A DNA stretch of 64,000 nucleotides from Salticus scenicus (Eukaryota; Arthropoda; Arachnida; Araneae; Salticidae). The translations under genes and the position numbers were made by a program. The notes beneath the pieces are model-generated. The model was not told the DNA's origin. It worked only from the letters and a program-made list of their open reading frames with translations, and made no database searches. The stretch's first letter is position 1; every line of letters begins with the position of its first letter. This document shows positions 20,401 through 32,625 of this stretch, piece after piece. The stretch is taken from assembly GCA_963930645.1 (NCBI GenBank), contig OZ005656.1, forward strand, positions 192,625,479 through 192,689,478, written 5' to 3'.

Positions 20401-20770
20401 AGGAAAATTTAAGTCCTATGAACAACATTCATTGTGTATAATTAATATTTTCTATTATTTTACAGTTATTTACACATTGAACTAAAAATTTGTATCAAAG
20501 CAATTAGAAATATATTAATAATTACCTTTTTACGATAGATAAAAAGGCGAACTGTATTCCTTGTATATGTAAACAAAGCTAAATTTGTCGGTTGAAAGAA
20601 AAACATGGACTACAATCACCACCTGTTGATTGAAAAAGGTACTTTACACTTTCTGCGAACTAGCACGATCGTTCATGTCCGGTTTTTATTACATATGTAT
20701 GCTCATGCAAAAATATATGTGAATGTCTAACCTGCATGATCCTGCGGCCTGGGTCGAAAAGGGTTATATA

Positions 20771-21276
20771 TGTTACCGCTAAAGTGCAGAAATCATTTAA
20801 TCTGCAGATTAGCTAGTCAATCTGCACATTAACTAGGGTAATCCGTTAAAGTGAGGAAAATTGTTTCATTTCTCAAATTACCTAGGTAATCTGCGAATTA
20901 CCTAGATAATCTGCACATTACCTACTAGGCACTCGTTAAAGTGAAAATAAGATCTCTGGTGGTATAATTTTACTGCACGCTGTGTTGTATTTGTTTTTAT
21001 CATTCGGGAAAAGAAAAAAAAAAGATTAGTTTGCTTTTCTTTTCTTTCTTTCTTTACTTATTTTAATCTGTATGTGTTTTAATTTTTATGTGTTTTAAAG
21101 TTATATTTGTTTTATTTATTTCATCTTTTTTATTCTGTCAATATAAGTTTGAAGATGTTATGCATATTTAATATGAAATATAATATCTTTAATAGCTTAC
21201 AGTAAAGTCTATTTTATAAATGAATGTTAGAATTGTAATACAGTAACGATTTCTTTTCAAATAAAAATATTTAACA

Positions 21277-21307
<31 letters not shown>

Positions 21308-21556
21308 CGTTTTATTAACAACTTATATTGCTATTACTATATTTAAAAAAAAAAAAATATGCACCAATTTTTAATTAGCTAAATAAATATTAAATTAGAC
21401 AAATCAGAAGCATTTTAAGTACTTCAAACAATTAAAACTGCTTTAATAATTTTCAGAACGCATGAAAATTAAAATGACAGTTTTCCAATGCTTTATTAAA
21501 CTATATTTTGCAGCATACATATATCTGTATAAGTTTAGGAAATATATTAATTTTAC

Positions 21557-21593
<37 letters not shown>

Positions 21594-22607
21594 TTATTAA
21601 CACATTTTATGTGATAAACTACAACGAAATTATTTGAAAAAGCGAACAAAATTAAAAATAAAAATATAATCATGATATATAAAATATATAAAGGAAACTT
21701 GAAATGGAAAAAACAAAAGAGAAAAATTGTAATGAAATTCACAAAAATTTCATTTTAAGTATTTATTGAATAATGCCATAATATTGAAAGCAGGGATGGA
21801 ACACGGGCGCAGAATTCATACCACTATCAATGTAAGGGAATTTTCTACTTCTTGAATCAACGATATTATAGGTATAGAAATTTCTTAAAGAGATTCCGGT
21901 ATGAATTCTGCGCCCGTGTTCCATCCCTGTGAATGCCATATTTTCCAGAGTTAAAAAATAATGCGTGTTCTTTTTTTCAGTAAGTAATAGTAATTTAAAT
22001 CAATTTTAAAATAAAGTAGTTTTAAAAAGTTGTGGTTTAATAGTTTTATTTCGGGAGAAAATAATTACTGTGCTGTAAATTTAAGATTCATAATTTAAAA
22101 TGAAGTTTCACGTGAGAGAGCTTTTAATTAAGACTATATTTCATTAATAAAATGGAGACCCTTATCAAACTTATATTGACAGAATTAAAAAAGAGAAGAA
22201 ATAAACTCAAAACAATTATAACTTACTTGTACTTTAAAATTTGTGTTGGTCATAATAATAAATCTAATGTCATAGCTTCGATGATCCACGTTTTGCGCTT
22301 ACTGTTTATCACAGCGGAGAGGAAGGGATAAAAGTTTCAGTTTGTGTTTGAAGGTCAATCGCGTCATAGACTAATCTGGGATTCGCGTATCTGTATCACA
22401 TGACTGTTTGACGTCATAGTGAATGTAAAAAAACTAAAGCTCGAAACAAACATTTGAACTTTAACGACACAGAAGCCGTTAATCTGCAGATTACCTAGTT
22501 AAAATGAGGAAAACTCTTTATTCCGCACTTTAAGTGGTCATTTAAGTTAATATGCAGATTAGCTAGGTAATCCTCAGATTAACGGGTTTCGCGCTTTAAC
22601 GGTAACA
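20771..22607. mobile_element. 1.84-kb element with motif-rich inverted ends
   Basis: Ends TGTTACCGCTAAAGTGC and GCGCTTTAACGGTAACA are inverted and flanked by TATATA on both sides. Each end carries several copies of TAATCTGCAGATTA-like and TTACCTAGGTAATC-like palindromic units and of GTTAAAGTG(A)GGAAA over about 180 bp left and 135 bp right. The interior holds poly-A tracts, a nested palindrome (21791-21929) and no transposase. It is a non-autonomous DNA transposon; a TA target is likely, the superfamily unknown. Confidence 0.72.
21791..21929. mobile_element. Short MITE, CAGGGATGGAACACGGGCGC ends
   Basis: Inverted ends CAGGGATGGAACACGGGCGC (continuing AGAATTCATACC) and their complement enclose about 75 bp. 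CAGGG ends suggest hAT, but no clean 8-bp duplication is visible. It lies inside the 20771-22607 element. Confidence 0.75.
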
Positions 22608-23040
22608 TATATATGGGTAAAAGGAAGTAACAGGAAATTTATTAAGTTAAATGAATGTGTTACATATTATTTTTAAGTTTTCATTTAAAGCTTGAAACAA
22701 GAGATTTTTTTTTCAAATATCATATTAACTTGAATATAACTTGAATATATATATATATAATATATAATTATATAATGTAATATAAATGCATTTAATATAT
22801 TTAATAAAATATTAAATATAACTTGAATATAACTTTATTAACTTTAATATATTATTATTATAATTTTTAAAACAATTACTGCTAACACAATCTTAATCGA
22901 GTAAATGTAAAAGGTTTTTCAAATCATTTAATAAAAATTTAAAATTTAACGATAATTTAATAACGTCCAGAAGTTAAAAAAAAAAAATAATAATTAATAG
23001 CTTTGACACCGGATGAATTTCAAAAGAAAGCTAAATGCAT
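22608..23040. repeat. Dispersed repeat Rb, copy 1
   Basis: GAAATTTATT then AGTTAAATGAATGT, TATTAACTTGAATATAAC, TTAATCGAGTAAATGTAAAA and TAGCTTTGACACCGGAT are repeated at 26050-26385. Copy 1 contains an extra AT-rich internal expansion (about 22735-22850). Confidence 0.7.
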
Positions 23041-24339
23041 ATTTGAAAATGGAAGCTTGCGATATAACTTTTTAACAGCTTTTTGAATTTAAAACTAGAC
23101 TGTACTGCATTTTGGATAATGTGTTAGTCGTCTGCGCTTTGCCTGTAAAAGTATTAATAGAATTACTCGTAATTGCACACATTCCATGTGATCCGTTTTA
23201 TTAATCCAAAAATTCGATGTCGTTATATTTGTTCATGTAAATTTATTTTTTAATGTTTTGTTTCGGAACTAAAAATTGCGAAATATAAATTCATGCTTCA
23301 GTTATAAGTAATATTATAAAAATAAATAAATAAGTATAAATATATGAAAAATAACATCATTTTCAATGAAATATTTTATCATGTTTCACTTTTATTACGT
23401 CTACTTAAGTATGTTTATTTATGAAATTATTACATGAAGTATTCCTGACATTTCGGAAAATAGAAAATAAAAATGTTTTTCATAATTTTTCAAAACAGCC
23501 TACCATGCATGTTTTTCTTTAATATTTTTTATTCATACTCTGCCTTTGTAAATTATATTTGTTCACAGTGAACTATATAAAAATTAATATTTTATCTAGA
23601 TATACTGAAACTTATATAACAATAAATATATACAGAACGTTTCACAATTCATGCAATTAATTTTAGAATGTGATAGAAAACATTTGGCGGAAAACAAGCA
23701 AACATAGAAAACACGTCCGATCTTCAACATTTCGCATGCTATTGCGAATAGAATGAAAAATGCCCAGTTAAAGAAATTTCGAAAACGTCTGCAAAATAAA
23801 TTAATAAATAACTACATATTAGCTCTGATTTGGAAAGAACAGACTAAAAATGTTATACAATGTCGTTATTCTCATGGTTTTAATCTGGCTGATTCTTTAT
23901 TGCATCGAAAAACTCCGGGGAAAAGGTAATAGAAGAATTAACACTGACCATAAAAATGTATATTATTTCTGTCCTATCTCAAATAATTTTGAAGCTGCTG
24001 TGAATAAAATGATAAAGCTAAAAATCTTGTAATATCCCTGCTTTTTGATGTTTCGAAGCATGCCGTACAAAAATCAAGCACAGAGTTAGATAGAGCATAG
24101 ACAACACGCCAAAAACTGCACCATCTGTGTTAGAATATCAATTATTAACAAGGAGTTCTAAGGAATGAAACAGTAAAAAAAATATATAAAAGGAGTATCC
24201 GCCCGAATTTTTAATCCCTAATTTCACAAAATCCTTTCAAGCTTGGGTAAAATGTGTTAAAAATTAGCCCAATCAAATAGCTTTCGTATAAACTTACAAT
24301 GAACCATATCCGTTGATTAGTGCCAGAGATATTTATCAG
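23041..24339. other. AT-rich sequence, no gene seen
   Basis: Open frames here are short and without recognisable similarity. No repeat structure is obvious. Confidence 0.55.
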
Positions 24340-24860
24340 TTTGTTTGTTATATCCCATTCGATTTTACGTTTTCGAAAATAGAGACTCCTCCCATCATGT
24401 TTTAAAATTCCTTTTGCTGCCTCCCATTAGTAATTCACTTTTGATACTACTTATATGCATTAACTAACAATTTATTTATTACATTGGAAGTAATTACTTA
24501 CATGCATTCATCGGAATTTTCGTTACAAAAAAAAAAAAAAAAAAAAAGTTAATACAGAAATTATTGTAATTAGGCAAACATAGATTTTATCCTTCAAATT
24601 ATGTAAAACATATGTATAAAATGTGTTCATTTTATAAAGCAATGTAACAAAAATGCAGGGGGGTAGTCTTCCTTATGCCTGAATACTTTAATCTTGGGCC
24701 TAGAGAGCATGTGTGTTTGTTATTTTTTATACTTAATTTAGTGCATTATTTTGTAATAAAAACACATGTTATACGGTTCTTTCAGTTCAGGCAATTTGAA
24801 AGATAAAGAACTTCCTACATTCAATAAATATAATTTTTGTTTTAACTATTTTTTTTTCTT
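24340..24860. repeat. Dispersed repeat R7, copy 2
   Basis: Same landmarks and order as 7990-8690, including ACGTTTTCGAAAATAGAGAC, the poly-A after TGCATTCATC, and GGCAATTTGAAAGATAAAG. The middle of copy 1 is shortened here. Confidence 0.7.
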
Positions 24861-25104
24861 TTAATCAAAATACAAATTAATGCTTATAGTAACAGCACGA
24901 TACAGATAAGCATAAATTATTGTCTGCGTAATCTGTAAACATTAAATTAATGCACTTAAATCTGATCAAACGTGAAAACTAATTGAAATTGGTAAGGGAA
25001 ATTTTTTAAATTGTTCGAAGGACTTTTGCGTTTTGAAAACTTTAAACCAATGATGTATAACCAACAGACAACTAATTTTCCCTAAGATTAGTCTTCCCAT
25101 ATGG

Positions 25105-25265
25105 TTCATTGTAAGCTGATATTTGAAAGCTATTTCAACAGGCCAGTTTAGAATATTTTACTTAATGCAGCATAAAAGGTTTTTGTGGATTTACGGATTA
25201 TATTTTTGGGCGAAATATTTCTTTTGAATTTCTTTCTTTTTTTCCTTTTCTTCTTCTTCTTCTTC

Positions 25266-25297
<32 letters not shown>

Positions 25298-25350
25298 CGG
25301 TCTCTGTAATTTGTCATTAAATTTAAATATTCTAACACAATTGATGACAT
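25105..25350. repeat. Dispersed repeat Ra, copy 2
   Basis: Matches 19395-19600; interrupted by a CTT/poly-T expansion at about 25240-25297. Confidence 0.7.
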
Positions 25351-25389
25351 TTTGTTATATATGTAATCCAAAAGTCACAGAAAAAGTTA

Positions 25390-25460
25390 AAATTATATTA
25401 AAAGAAGTCGTACGAAATATAGGTGGGGCTAAAAATGCTCTGGAATAAATTGATATTAAT
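25390..25460. mobile_element. Half of a palindromic CCCCGCC-family MITE
   Basis: GTCGTACGAAATATAGGTGG, GGCTAAAAATGCTCTGGAAT and AAATTG match the right arms of the elements at 11658 and 40565. The left arm is not visible; the preceding sequence belongs to Ra. Confidence 0.55.
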
Positions 25461-25744
25461 TCAACACTGAAAATGTAAAATTCAGTGTTTTGTCATAAAC
25501 AAAATATTTTAATTGCTTGGAATTAGACAACCAATATATTTCAATGTAAGCGTCGTTGGAAAGCTCTGTATCGCTTTATTAATAGAATACTTATAGAACA
25601 ATATGTTCTTGAGATGCGCAATAATTGGAACATTTAAAGACACAGATTCAGACTAACTTATAAAAACCTAATTTACGGATTCATGCAGACTCATACCGTA
25701 CAACTATAACAAAAACTCTATTTCGAAAATTTCACATTCATACA

Positions 25745-26028
25745 CAGGGCCTGATTAAGGGGGAAGCTCGCTCTTCACACATTATTTATACTCACACCGT
25801 TATTTTTTAACAAATACTTTCCTCCTATAATAAACAGAAAATTTTCAATAAAAATTGTTTTAAAAGAATTCTGGTGTCTAATAACGGTGAGTAAATTGGA
25901 TTGTTTTACACCGTTCATTTTTTATAAAAATTATTTCCTCGTCAAAGCGTGGAATTTCTATGACATGAAGTAAAAAATAACTGTAAAAATATTCCGGTAT
26001 GAGCGAGCTTCCCCTTAATCAGGCCCTG
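25745..26028. mobile_element. hAT MITE copy 4
   Basis: Ends CAGGGCCTGATTAAGGGGGA and CTTAATCAGGCCCTG, with perfect duplications TTCATACA (25737-25744, 26029-26036). Confidence 0.93.
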
Positions 26029-26049
26029 TTCATACAATACTTTCTCTGC

Positions 26050-26385
26050 TAGATATACGGGCAAAAAGAAGTAAGAGGAAATTTATTGAGTTAAATGAAT
26101 GTTTTTCTTATTTTTTTAAGTTTCCATTTAAAGTATCAATTAGTGTTTTTTTTTTTAATAAATAAGGTATTAACTTGAATATAACTTTATTATTATTATC
26201 ATTTTAAAAATTATTACTGTTAAAATTATCTTAATCGAGTAAATGTAAAAGTTCTTTTAAATTATTTAATAAAAATTAAAATTTTAACGATAATTTAAAA
26301 TGTATTTTATGATAGTGGCTAGAAATTTAAAACATTTAGTTTTAATAGCTTTAACACCGGATATACTGCAAAAGAAAGTTGGTAA
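26050..26385. repeat. Dispersed repeat Rb, copy 2
   Basis: Matches 22608-23040. The order Ra then Rb is the same as in the first pair, with different elements between them. Confidence 0.7.
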
Positions 26386-26443
26386 GATACTTGGAATTTG
26401 AAGTGTCCTTCGGCAGAAGAAGGTGCGTGGCTTTGAAACAGAT

Positions 26444-26602
26444 GTAGTTGCCAACTTAGCACGTTTTGGGTACCGGAAAAGTGTAATAGAAATATATTTA
26501 TTTTACGTAATCAGCGAACTGTAACGATTTTCATTGGTTAAGTTAAACAAGCAATTTTATTAAAATTTTCTCGTAGCTAAAAGGTGATTAGTTGGCAACT
26601 AT
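26444..26602. mobile_element. MITE, GTAGTTGCCAACTTAG ends
   Basis: Left GTAGTTGCCAACTTAGCACG and right AGGTGATTAGTTGGCAACTA are inverted repeats with GGTACCG / CGTAGCT continuing inward. A relative with similar ends is at 63150-63274. No clear target duplication. Confidence 0.6.
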
Positions 26603-27155
26603 GGTCACTGGTGCTTCCATCCCACTGTATCCGAAGCTTTCGTAAGAAGTAACTCGTTAACGTTAGAATAAAACAGAATCGACACTGTTCAAGTTATGCT
26701 TATTAAAGTTGATGCTATATTTGTTTTGCGTAATACAGGGTTGCCAGGTTAGGGAAATTTTTCGCGATTTTGGGGGAAAATTTTGTGGAAAGTGCCTTCG
26801 ATTCTAGAATCGCAGGCAGCCATGGCGGAGAAAACGTTTGGGCTAAAAATAAATTGTTGTGGACAAAATCCAAAAGAATTAACTTTTATTTTTATTTATT
26901 TATTTATTTTCTTCCATAAAGTATTGAGTGTACAAATTAAGTATTTAACAATCGATGATCCAGTTAATTTCTCAGTTCTGAAATGTACCATTTTTGTAAT
27001 AGATGTAAAATCGTTTACGTTTTCCTTCATTTCTTTTAACTACGCTTGACATGCACTTGAGACTCTGTCTTCATATTTTTCAGCACACAAGTTTTTATTA
27101 TTAATCTTTCACAGCCATCGTAATTAGATTACAAAAATCTGCTTCCAGAAATATC
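26603..27155. other. No gene confirmed; short Kozak-like ATG noted
   Basis: A GCAGCCATGGCGGAG context at about 26816-26830 resembles an animal start codon, but the frame (MAEKTFGLKINCC...) dissolves into a TTTA microsatellite after about 25 codons. A CAGGGTTGCCAGGTTAGGG sequence at about 26739 looks like a one-sided hAT end. Confidence 0.4.
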
Positions 27156-28587
27156 TACCGTAAAAACGGGCATATCGGTCGCATTCACATATGACCTGCA
27201 TCAACACAATCTTAGGTAATGAAATGATAAGTTTTTCAGAAGCGCCGCACTTTCATAAGAGCCTCACTATTTTGTTTCGGCCCTTATGAAGGAGCGATGC
27301 CAGAAATCTGCTCCAGCTCTTTCATAATAAAAAAAATATATATATAAGAAATATAAAGGTTGTTTAAATGAAAGTGAATTCATTTTTAATTTATACTAGC
27401 CGCCTTCGGTGACCAGCTGGTTCGCGATCCTTGAAAAATCCTATTTTACAAAATTCCCACTCGGTGGCGAGTGTGACACCTTTTTCCCGTTTCAAGTCCT
27501 GAAACTCCCGTACGGAATTTAACGACTTATATAAGTTTAAAAGTCCGCAAAATTTTAAATGATGTGCTATAAGTAATTTAATCATAATTAGAATTCTAAA
27601 TATTGAATTATTAAAACATTAAAGCGCCCTATGACGACAGAGATTTACAACATACAATCTAAAATTTCAATTCATATAACTTTTAAAATGATATATTACT
27701 TATGAAATTATGTTAATTAGAAGCTAAGATAAAAAGGTAATACAAATATTTTCATAAAAAGATTTGTGTCTGATTTATCCATGGTTTTCTCCGAAACTTG
27801 CGTAATTCCGGGATATATAATGGTAAACATCCTTCGTACAAAACGTGAGCGGGAATTGAAATTCGAAATTCTGCAAAATATTGAAGAATAAAGGCGTTAT
27901 GTGTTTTCCACTGTTTTCTGCGAAACTCCCGTTCCTTTTCTACATTTTTGCCCCCCCCCTCCCCCACCTTTGCGTTCCTCTTAATAAATTTACACTTGAA
28001 AATATCCGCAATCGATTTATCTTGCCTTAAAACCTAATAATACCAATTTCAAACGCAGCAAATTTCTTTCTTTCTTTTTTGCCCTTTCGTCCCCCTCCTT
28101 AAGCCCTTCCTAATAATTGTACACTTTCAAAAATATTCACAATCAAATTATCGGGCGTTAAAACCAGATATTACGAAATTTCAATAGCATATCTCAATTT
28201 AAAATACTACAAAATAAAAAGAAAACTTAATCTTAACCTTTTTTTTTTTTTTTTTTTTTTTGACGTGAGTCGTGATAAATATAATTCCCAATAAAAATGT
28301 AACTTTTTTGTTCATTCACATATTTTCATGTAAATTGAGTTGTAGCTTTATAATATGCTGTCTAGGCCAAATTTTAAATAAAATGTAAGGTGAATGAATG
28401 TTTGAAAATTGCCATTTTCCCCTCTCTTGCACACCATTGGAGAAAAGTTCAGAAAGTGTCAAGGGAGGAGGGTGGAAAAGAAAAAAAAAAATTGCGTAAG
28501 AGCCGCACTCATCGTAAGAGCCGCAGATAGAAAAAAGACAACTCTTTTTTCGTATCCGCCGCGGCTCATCTGCCGGTTTTTATGGTA
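27156..28587. mobile_element. 1.43-kb TA-flanked element, CCGTAAAAACGGGCA ends
   Basis: TACCGTAAAAACGGGCATAT and, inverted at the other end, TGCCGGTTTTTATGGTA, are 27-bp imperfect terminal repeats flanked by TA. Subterminal GTAAGAGCCGCA-type motifs recur near both ends (about 27240-27300 and 28495-28570). The interior has C-rich and poly-T tracts and no transposase frame. A TA target fits Tc1/mariner-like or several other superfamilies. Confidence 0.6.
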
Positions 28588-28719
28588 AGTAAAATACATG
28601 ATGCTTAAATAATTCTAAAACTTAACCATATATTTTGGTTTAAACATGACTCAATTAATTAAGCCCTATCAATAGCGGAAAGGTTTCGTTCCGGAAGCTG
28701 ATAAACCAACGGAGTGGTG

Positions 28720-28986
28720 CTGCTTGGTAAACAATTGGCCTTAGTTTCTGACAACTGACATTTTATCTGTGTAATTACGGCAATTTTTTTGAAGTGATGC
28801 TGAGATATAGTCAACTGGAAAAACACAGAAAATAAAAACTTGAATTAATCAATAAACAATTACATATCATGTACCGAGTTTGGTGCTTTTATATAACACT
28901 AGTAGGGTTTGCTCGCTCCATTGGTCACTATAGTTAAAGGATCTCTACAAAATGCAATACCACTTAGTAACATAAACATTCTGTAA

Positions 28987-29024
<38 letters not shown>

Positions 29025-29660
29025 AAATTATTCAAATGTTAATGAAGGTTCCATCAAAACTGATGATTCCTTCTCCTGTTCACTCGCGATTTCCGTCTTC
29101 TCTCAATCAGTCAGTGAGTGAAATAATGAGAAATATTGCAATATAGCAGCTCCATCTGTCATTCTATATACACCCAAACTGAATCAGCACAGTTTTCTAC
29201 AATTTTTATCCAACGTACAAAGTTTGGTAGGTATTACTGAGCTCTATATTTATACATTATAGAAGCATAGAAAGTGCTTTCCTTTTAGCACAATATCGGC
29301 TCCTGTTGGCCAATATGCACCTGAGTTTAGCTTTTCCTTAAATGCGGATAATTGCAGTATAGCAACGCCTACTTTAGGATAATATATATGAAAAGCTAAT
29401 TAACATCAATTTAAGTTAAGGTCCAATCAAATATCAAGTTTGGTTAAATTAAGTCAATGCGTTAACTGATTCTTGTGATACAGCATCAACAGAGTTTTGC
29501 CAACGCATACGCACATACACACAGGCGGACATTTTCTAAAAATAGTTTATCATATTCAGGACATCGCAAAACGTCTCAATTCGTTGAAAAGTAAAAATCG
29601 AAAAATTTCAGAAGTTTTATAAATTTTCTTATATATATAGAAGAATGTAAAAAAAGCAAA
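28720..29660. repeat. Diverged relative of the 142-bp repeat, with TA microsatellite
   Basis: GCTGAGATATAGTCAACTGG, ATATTGCAATATAGCAGCTC, ACTGAATCAGCACA, TTGCAGTATAGCAACGCC and a CGCAAAACGTCTCAATTCG core parallel 1500-2290. A (TA)18-type tract lies at 28987-29022. It ends in a degraded hairpin near 29610-29652. Confidence 0.6.
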
Positions 29661-30201
29661 CAGATATCATCAGTTTCCGTACTGTATTTAGTAAATAAGT
29701 TCATTAACCTCCCATGCGCTACCCTAAAGCACCGTACATTGCTCAAAAAAAAAAAAAAAAAAAAAAAAGTAAAATTGCATTTTGTTTAATTTTTTTTTTA
29801 AATAGTGCTCTTTTAGGGAAAAATTAACAGCGTTCTGGGGAAATTCTAAAGTAACTGTCTGGCCACACTGCTGTTAATATTACCGAAAATAGCTATAAAA
29901 AATTTCCGGTTTGAAGTCTCCCGCCAAAATCAGTAGACTTGGCACCTATGCTATACATAGTAATATCTACAGAATAGCAGAGTTTTTTATATGCTGACAC
30001 CACTGTTATTTTATAAGAAAGTGGTATTGTATTATTTATTCAAAGGTTTATTTGCGCATTTAATTCTCCTGCTCCTGCTCCAAAGCCAAAGCTTAAATGA
30101 AACCGGAATGGGCTATGTTTTCACATTTCGGTTAGAGTTGGATGACAGCAAGTTAAAGAAGCTGCGTGTGCGACCTTGGTAGCCTCTGAGTAAGTGCTGA
30201 T
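29661..30201. other. No gene seen
   Basis: Contains a poly-A tract (about 29745-29768) and unremarkable AT-rich sequence. Confidence 0.5.
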
Positions 30202-30397
30202 CGGAGTTTTCAACTCTTATGATTTATTCACGAGCATTTTTAGCCCCGCCTTCTTTTCCCACCAGAAATTTTGTAGATTATTTCTTAATATGTAACAACT
30301 GTTAAATAAGAAGAAAATCATTTTTCAAAATTTCCGGTATGAAAAAGAGGCGGGGCTAAAAATGCTTGTGAATAAATTGTAAAAGTGGGGAACTCTG
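30202..30397. mobile_element. Palindromic CCCCGCC-family MITE
   Basis: Arms TTATTCACGAGCATTTTTAG + CCCCGCC + CCCACCAGAAAT and the complement ...GAGGCGGGGCTAAAAATGCT + TGTGAATAAA. Perfect 8-bp duplications GTGCTGAT flank it (30194-30201 and 30398-30405), and the outer ends are CGGAGTT/AACTCTG, so it behaves as a hAT-type element. Confidence 0.82.
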
Positions 30398-31529
30398 GTG
30401 CTGATTCAACGAATCCAGTCTTAAAATAGGGGTGATAAACGTTGAAGTTGAAAGACAATAGCGATAAAGGAACACCTAATAATTTACTTTTTACCAAATT
30501 TCAAAATGTAAACACTTTTAAATGTAGGTCTGTTTGACACCACTCCAGACATCTGAAATTTTCTGTAATGCTAGGCTCAAGAAACTTGATTATATTATAT
30601 CACAGATTAAAGAATATGAGTTATACTTCTTAGTCTTTGGGTAACGTGGTTTATTTGATGGTTAGGATGAACTACTATGGGTAGAACTGCGCATAATTCA
30701 ATATATTTATTTGGGATATGCCTTATATTTAAAATTAAAATATAATACAATTTGAACGAATTAGAATTGCCAGTTTGAACGGAAATCTTCATGCATGTTT
30801 AAAGTATTCATCTGCCATATTTTCTTTCTTATTAAGATAAGCAACATATATGACAGTTAATAATAAAAAAAATATATATAATAATAATAAAAAAAATAGT
30901 AATTAGTTACTTATTACAATATAAATAAAAATTGAAATTACATTTCTTTAGTTTTTCATCCATTATGGTATGATTATAATATTTTTTGTAAATGTTTAAT
31001 TGAACAATTCATGTAATATTTTCTGTTTATTCATAATTACTCATTAGAAGCGCACTAGAATATGTAAACTTTTCTTATCTTCTAATACATGTCAAGATTA
31101 CAGTGTTCCCACCTTCCACTGAAAGAAGTATTGTTCATATAGATTTTTTAAAAATTAAATTGGTACTATTTAAAAAAAATTAAAAATTTTTATTAAAACA
31201 TTATTTTTCATAGTATTAATTGTTATCTTTATACACTTCACTATAAGTTCTATACCTTACCACCAACTACATTAAATTATACAAGGTCCTTCTGTCACAA
31301 GGTTGGGCTATTTGAAGAACAGCTTATAAGAATCGAACAAGGCTAAAATATCACTTGGTGGAAGCCAAAACACGCGCTTCGCAGATATGAATAATATGAT
31401 TACCGATTTAGCTACACAACAACACTTGTACTGGTGAGTTTGTTTAGGCCTCCATCTTCCATGCTGCAGTTGACATCCGTAACAGGTTGTCAAACGGAAC
31501 GCAAGCAGTGAGTCGTTTATAGCACAAAG
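30398..31529. other. AT-rich sequence, no gene seen
   Basis: No coding pattern or repeat family is recognised. Confidence 0.5.
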
Positions 31530-31816
31530 CAGAGCCTGATTAAGGGAGAAGCACACATTATTTATACTTACACCGTTATTTTTTAACAAATACTTTCCTG
31601 CTATAATAAACAGAAAATTCTCATTAAAAATTATTTTAAAAGAATTCTGGTGTCTAATAACGGTGAGCAAATTGGATTGTTTTACACCGTTCATTTTTTA
31701 TGAAAATTATTTCCTCGTCAGAGCGTGGAATTTCTATGACATGAAGTAAAAAATAATTGTAAAAATATTCCGGTGACAGCGGAGATAATGTGTGCTTCCT
31801 CCTTAATCAGGCTCTG
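31530..31816. mobile_element. hAT MITE copy 5
   Basis: Ends CAGAGCCTGATTAAGGGAGA and TTAATCAGGCTCTG; duplications GCACAAAG and GCACCAAG (31522-31529, 31817-31824) differ at one base, showing age. Confidence 0.92.
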
Positions 31817-31857
31817 GCACCAAGCAGTGATAAAGACAGTTTATATATACAGTACCC

Positions 31858-31910
31858 GCCGCTTATTAAAATCACATTAGTTCTGAGGCAAAGTGATTTT
31901 ATTAAGCGGC
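31858..31910. repeat. Hairpin, CGCCGCTTATTAAAATCAC
   Basis: GCCGCTTATTAAAATCAC and GTGATTTTATTAAGCGGC are perfect inverted repeats around a 17-bp loop. The AAGCGGC motif resembles the subterminal AAGCCGC motifs near 38960-39060 and 39700. Confidence 0.7.
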
Positions 31911-32625
31911 TGATTTTTACATCCGGCGAACGTTCCTGCACTCATCACTTTCCTGAATTTGGAAATAAATTTCAAAAATATCAAATAATGGAATTAATAA
32001 ACAATAAAAATTAACATTTGAAGATAATTAATTAATTGTTCCTTCAGAATAAGAAAATTAAACACATCCCAAGTTTCAATGCGCTTTTCTAAATATGCGC
32101 TTTTCTAAATAAAAAATTACTAAATATGGATAGTTGAAATTTTTAATTTAAGTTTTAATAATTCATGGAAACTTATAATTTTTGTATCAGTTTTCAAGGT
32201 GGTTTGATTAAAAATATTACCAGTAACGAAAGAATTATCTAAAATCTTTTAATAGAGTTCTATACATATTATGGCATAATTTTAAGGCGATTTATCAACG
32301 ATTTATTAAATTTTGTTTATACTATCATATTTAATAAATTTCGATTGAATAATGAGATGATTTTTTTTAAATTTTTAAAACACAAATCTTCCAAACGTTA
32401 AAATATTGTAATAGTCTATCGGAATCAAAAGCAATTTTATACATAAATCTATCTACCTATCTTTCATCTATTTCTCTCTCTCTCTATGTATATATAAACT
32501 GACTTAAAAATGTTTTAGCACTGATTTTAACCCTTTCCGGGGAAAGCATATATTTGTGATTTAAAATCAACAGCCACCAGAAATCACCATCAATATTAAA
32601 AGTGAAGAAATAAATTAAGTTACTC
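31911..32625. other. AT-rich sequence, no gene seen
   Basis: No coding pattern; a CTAT/CTCT-rich patch lies near 32450-32490. Confidence 0.5.

Noticed and set aside
25185..25448. Long phenylalanine-rich open frame
   Set aside because: It is a translated poly-T/CTT tract within repeat Ra, not a gene.
26816..26900. ATG in a good Kozak context (GCAGCCATGGCGG)
   Set aside because: The frame is lost after about 25 codons into a TTTA repeat and no splice donor or homology supports it.
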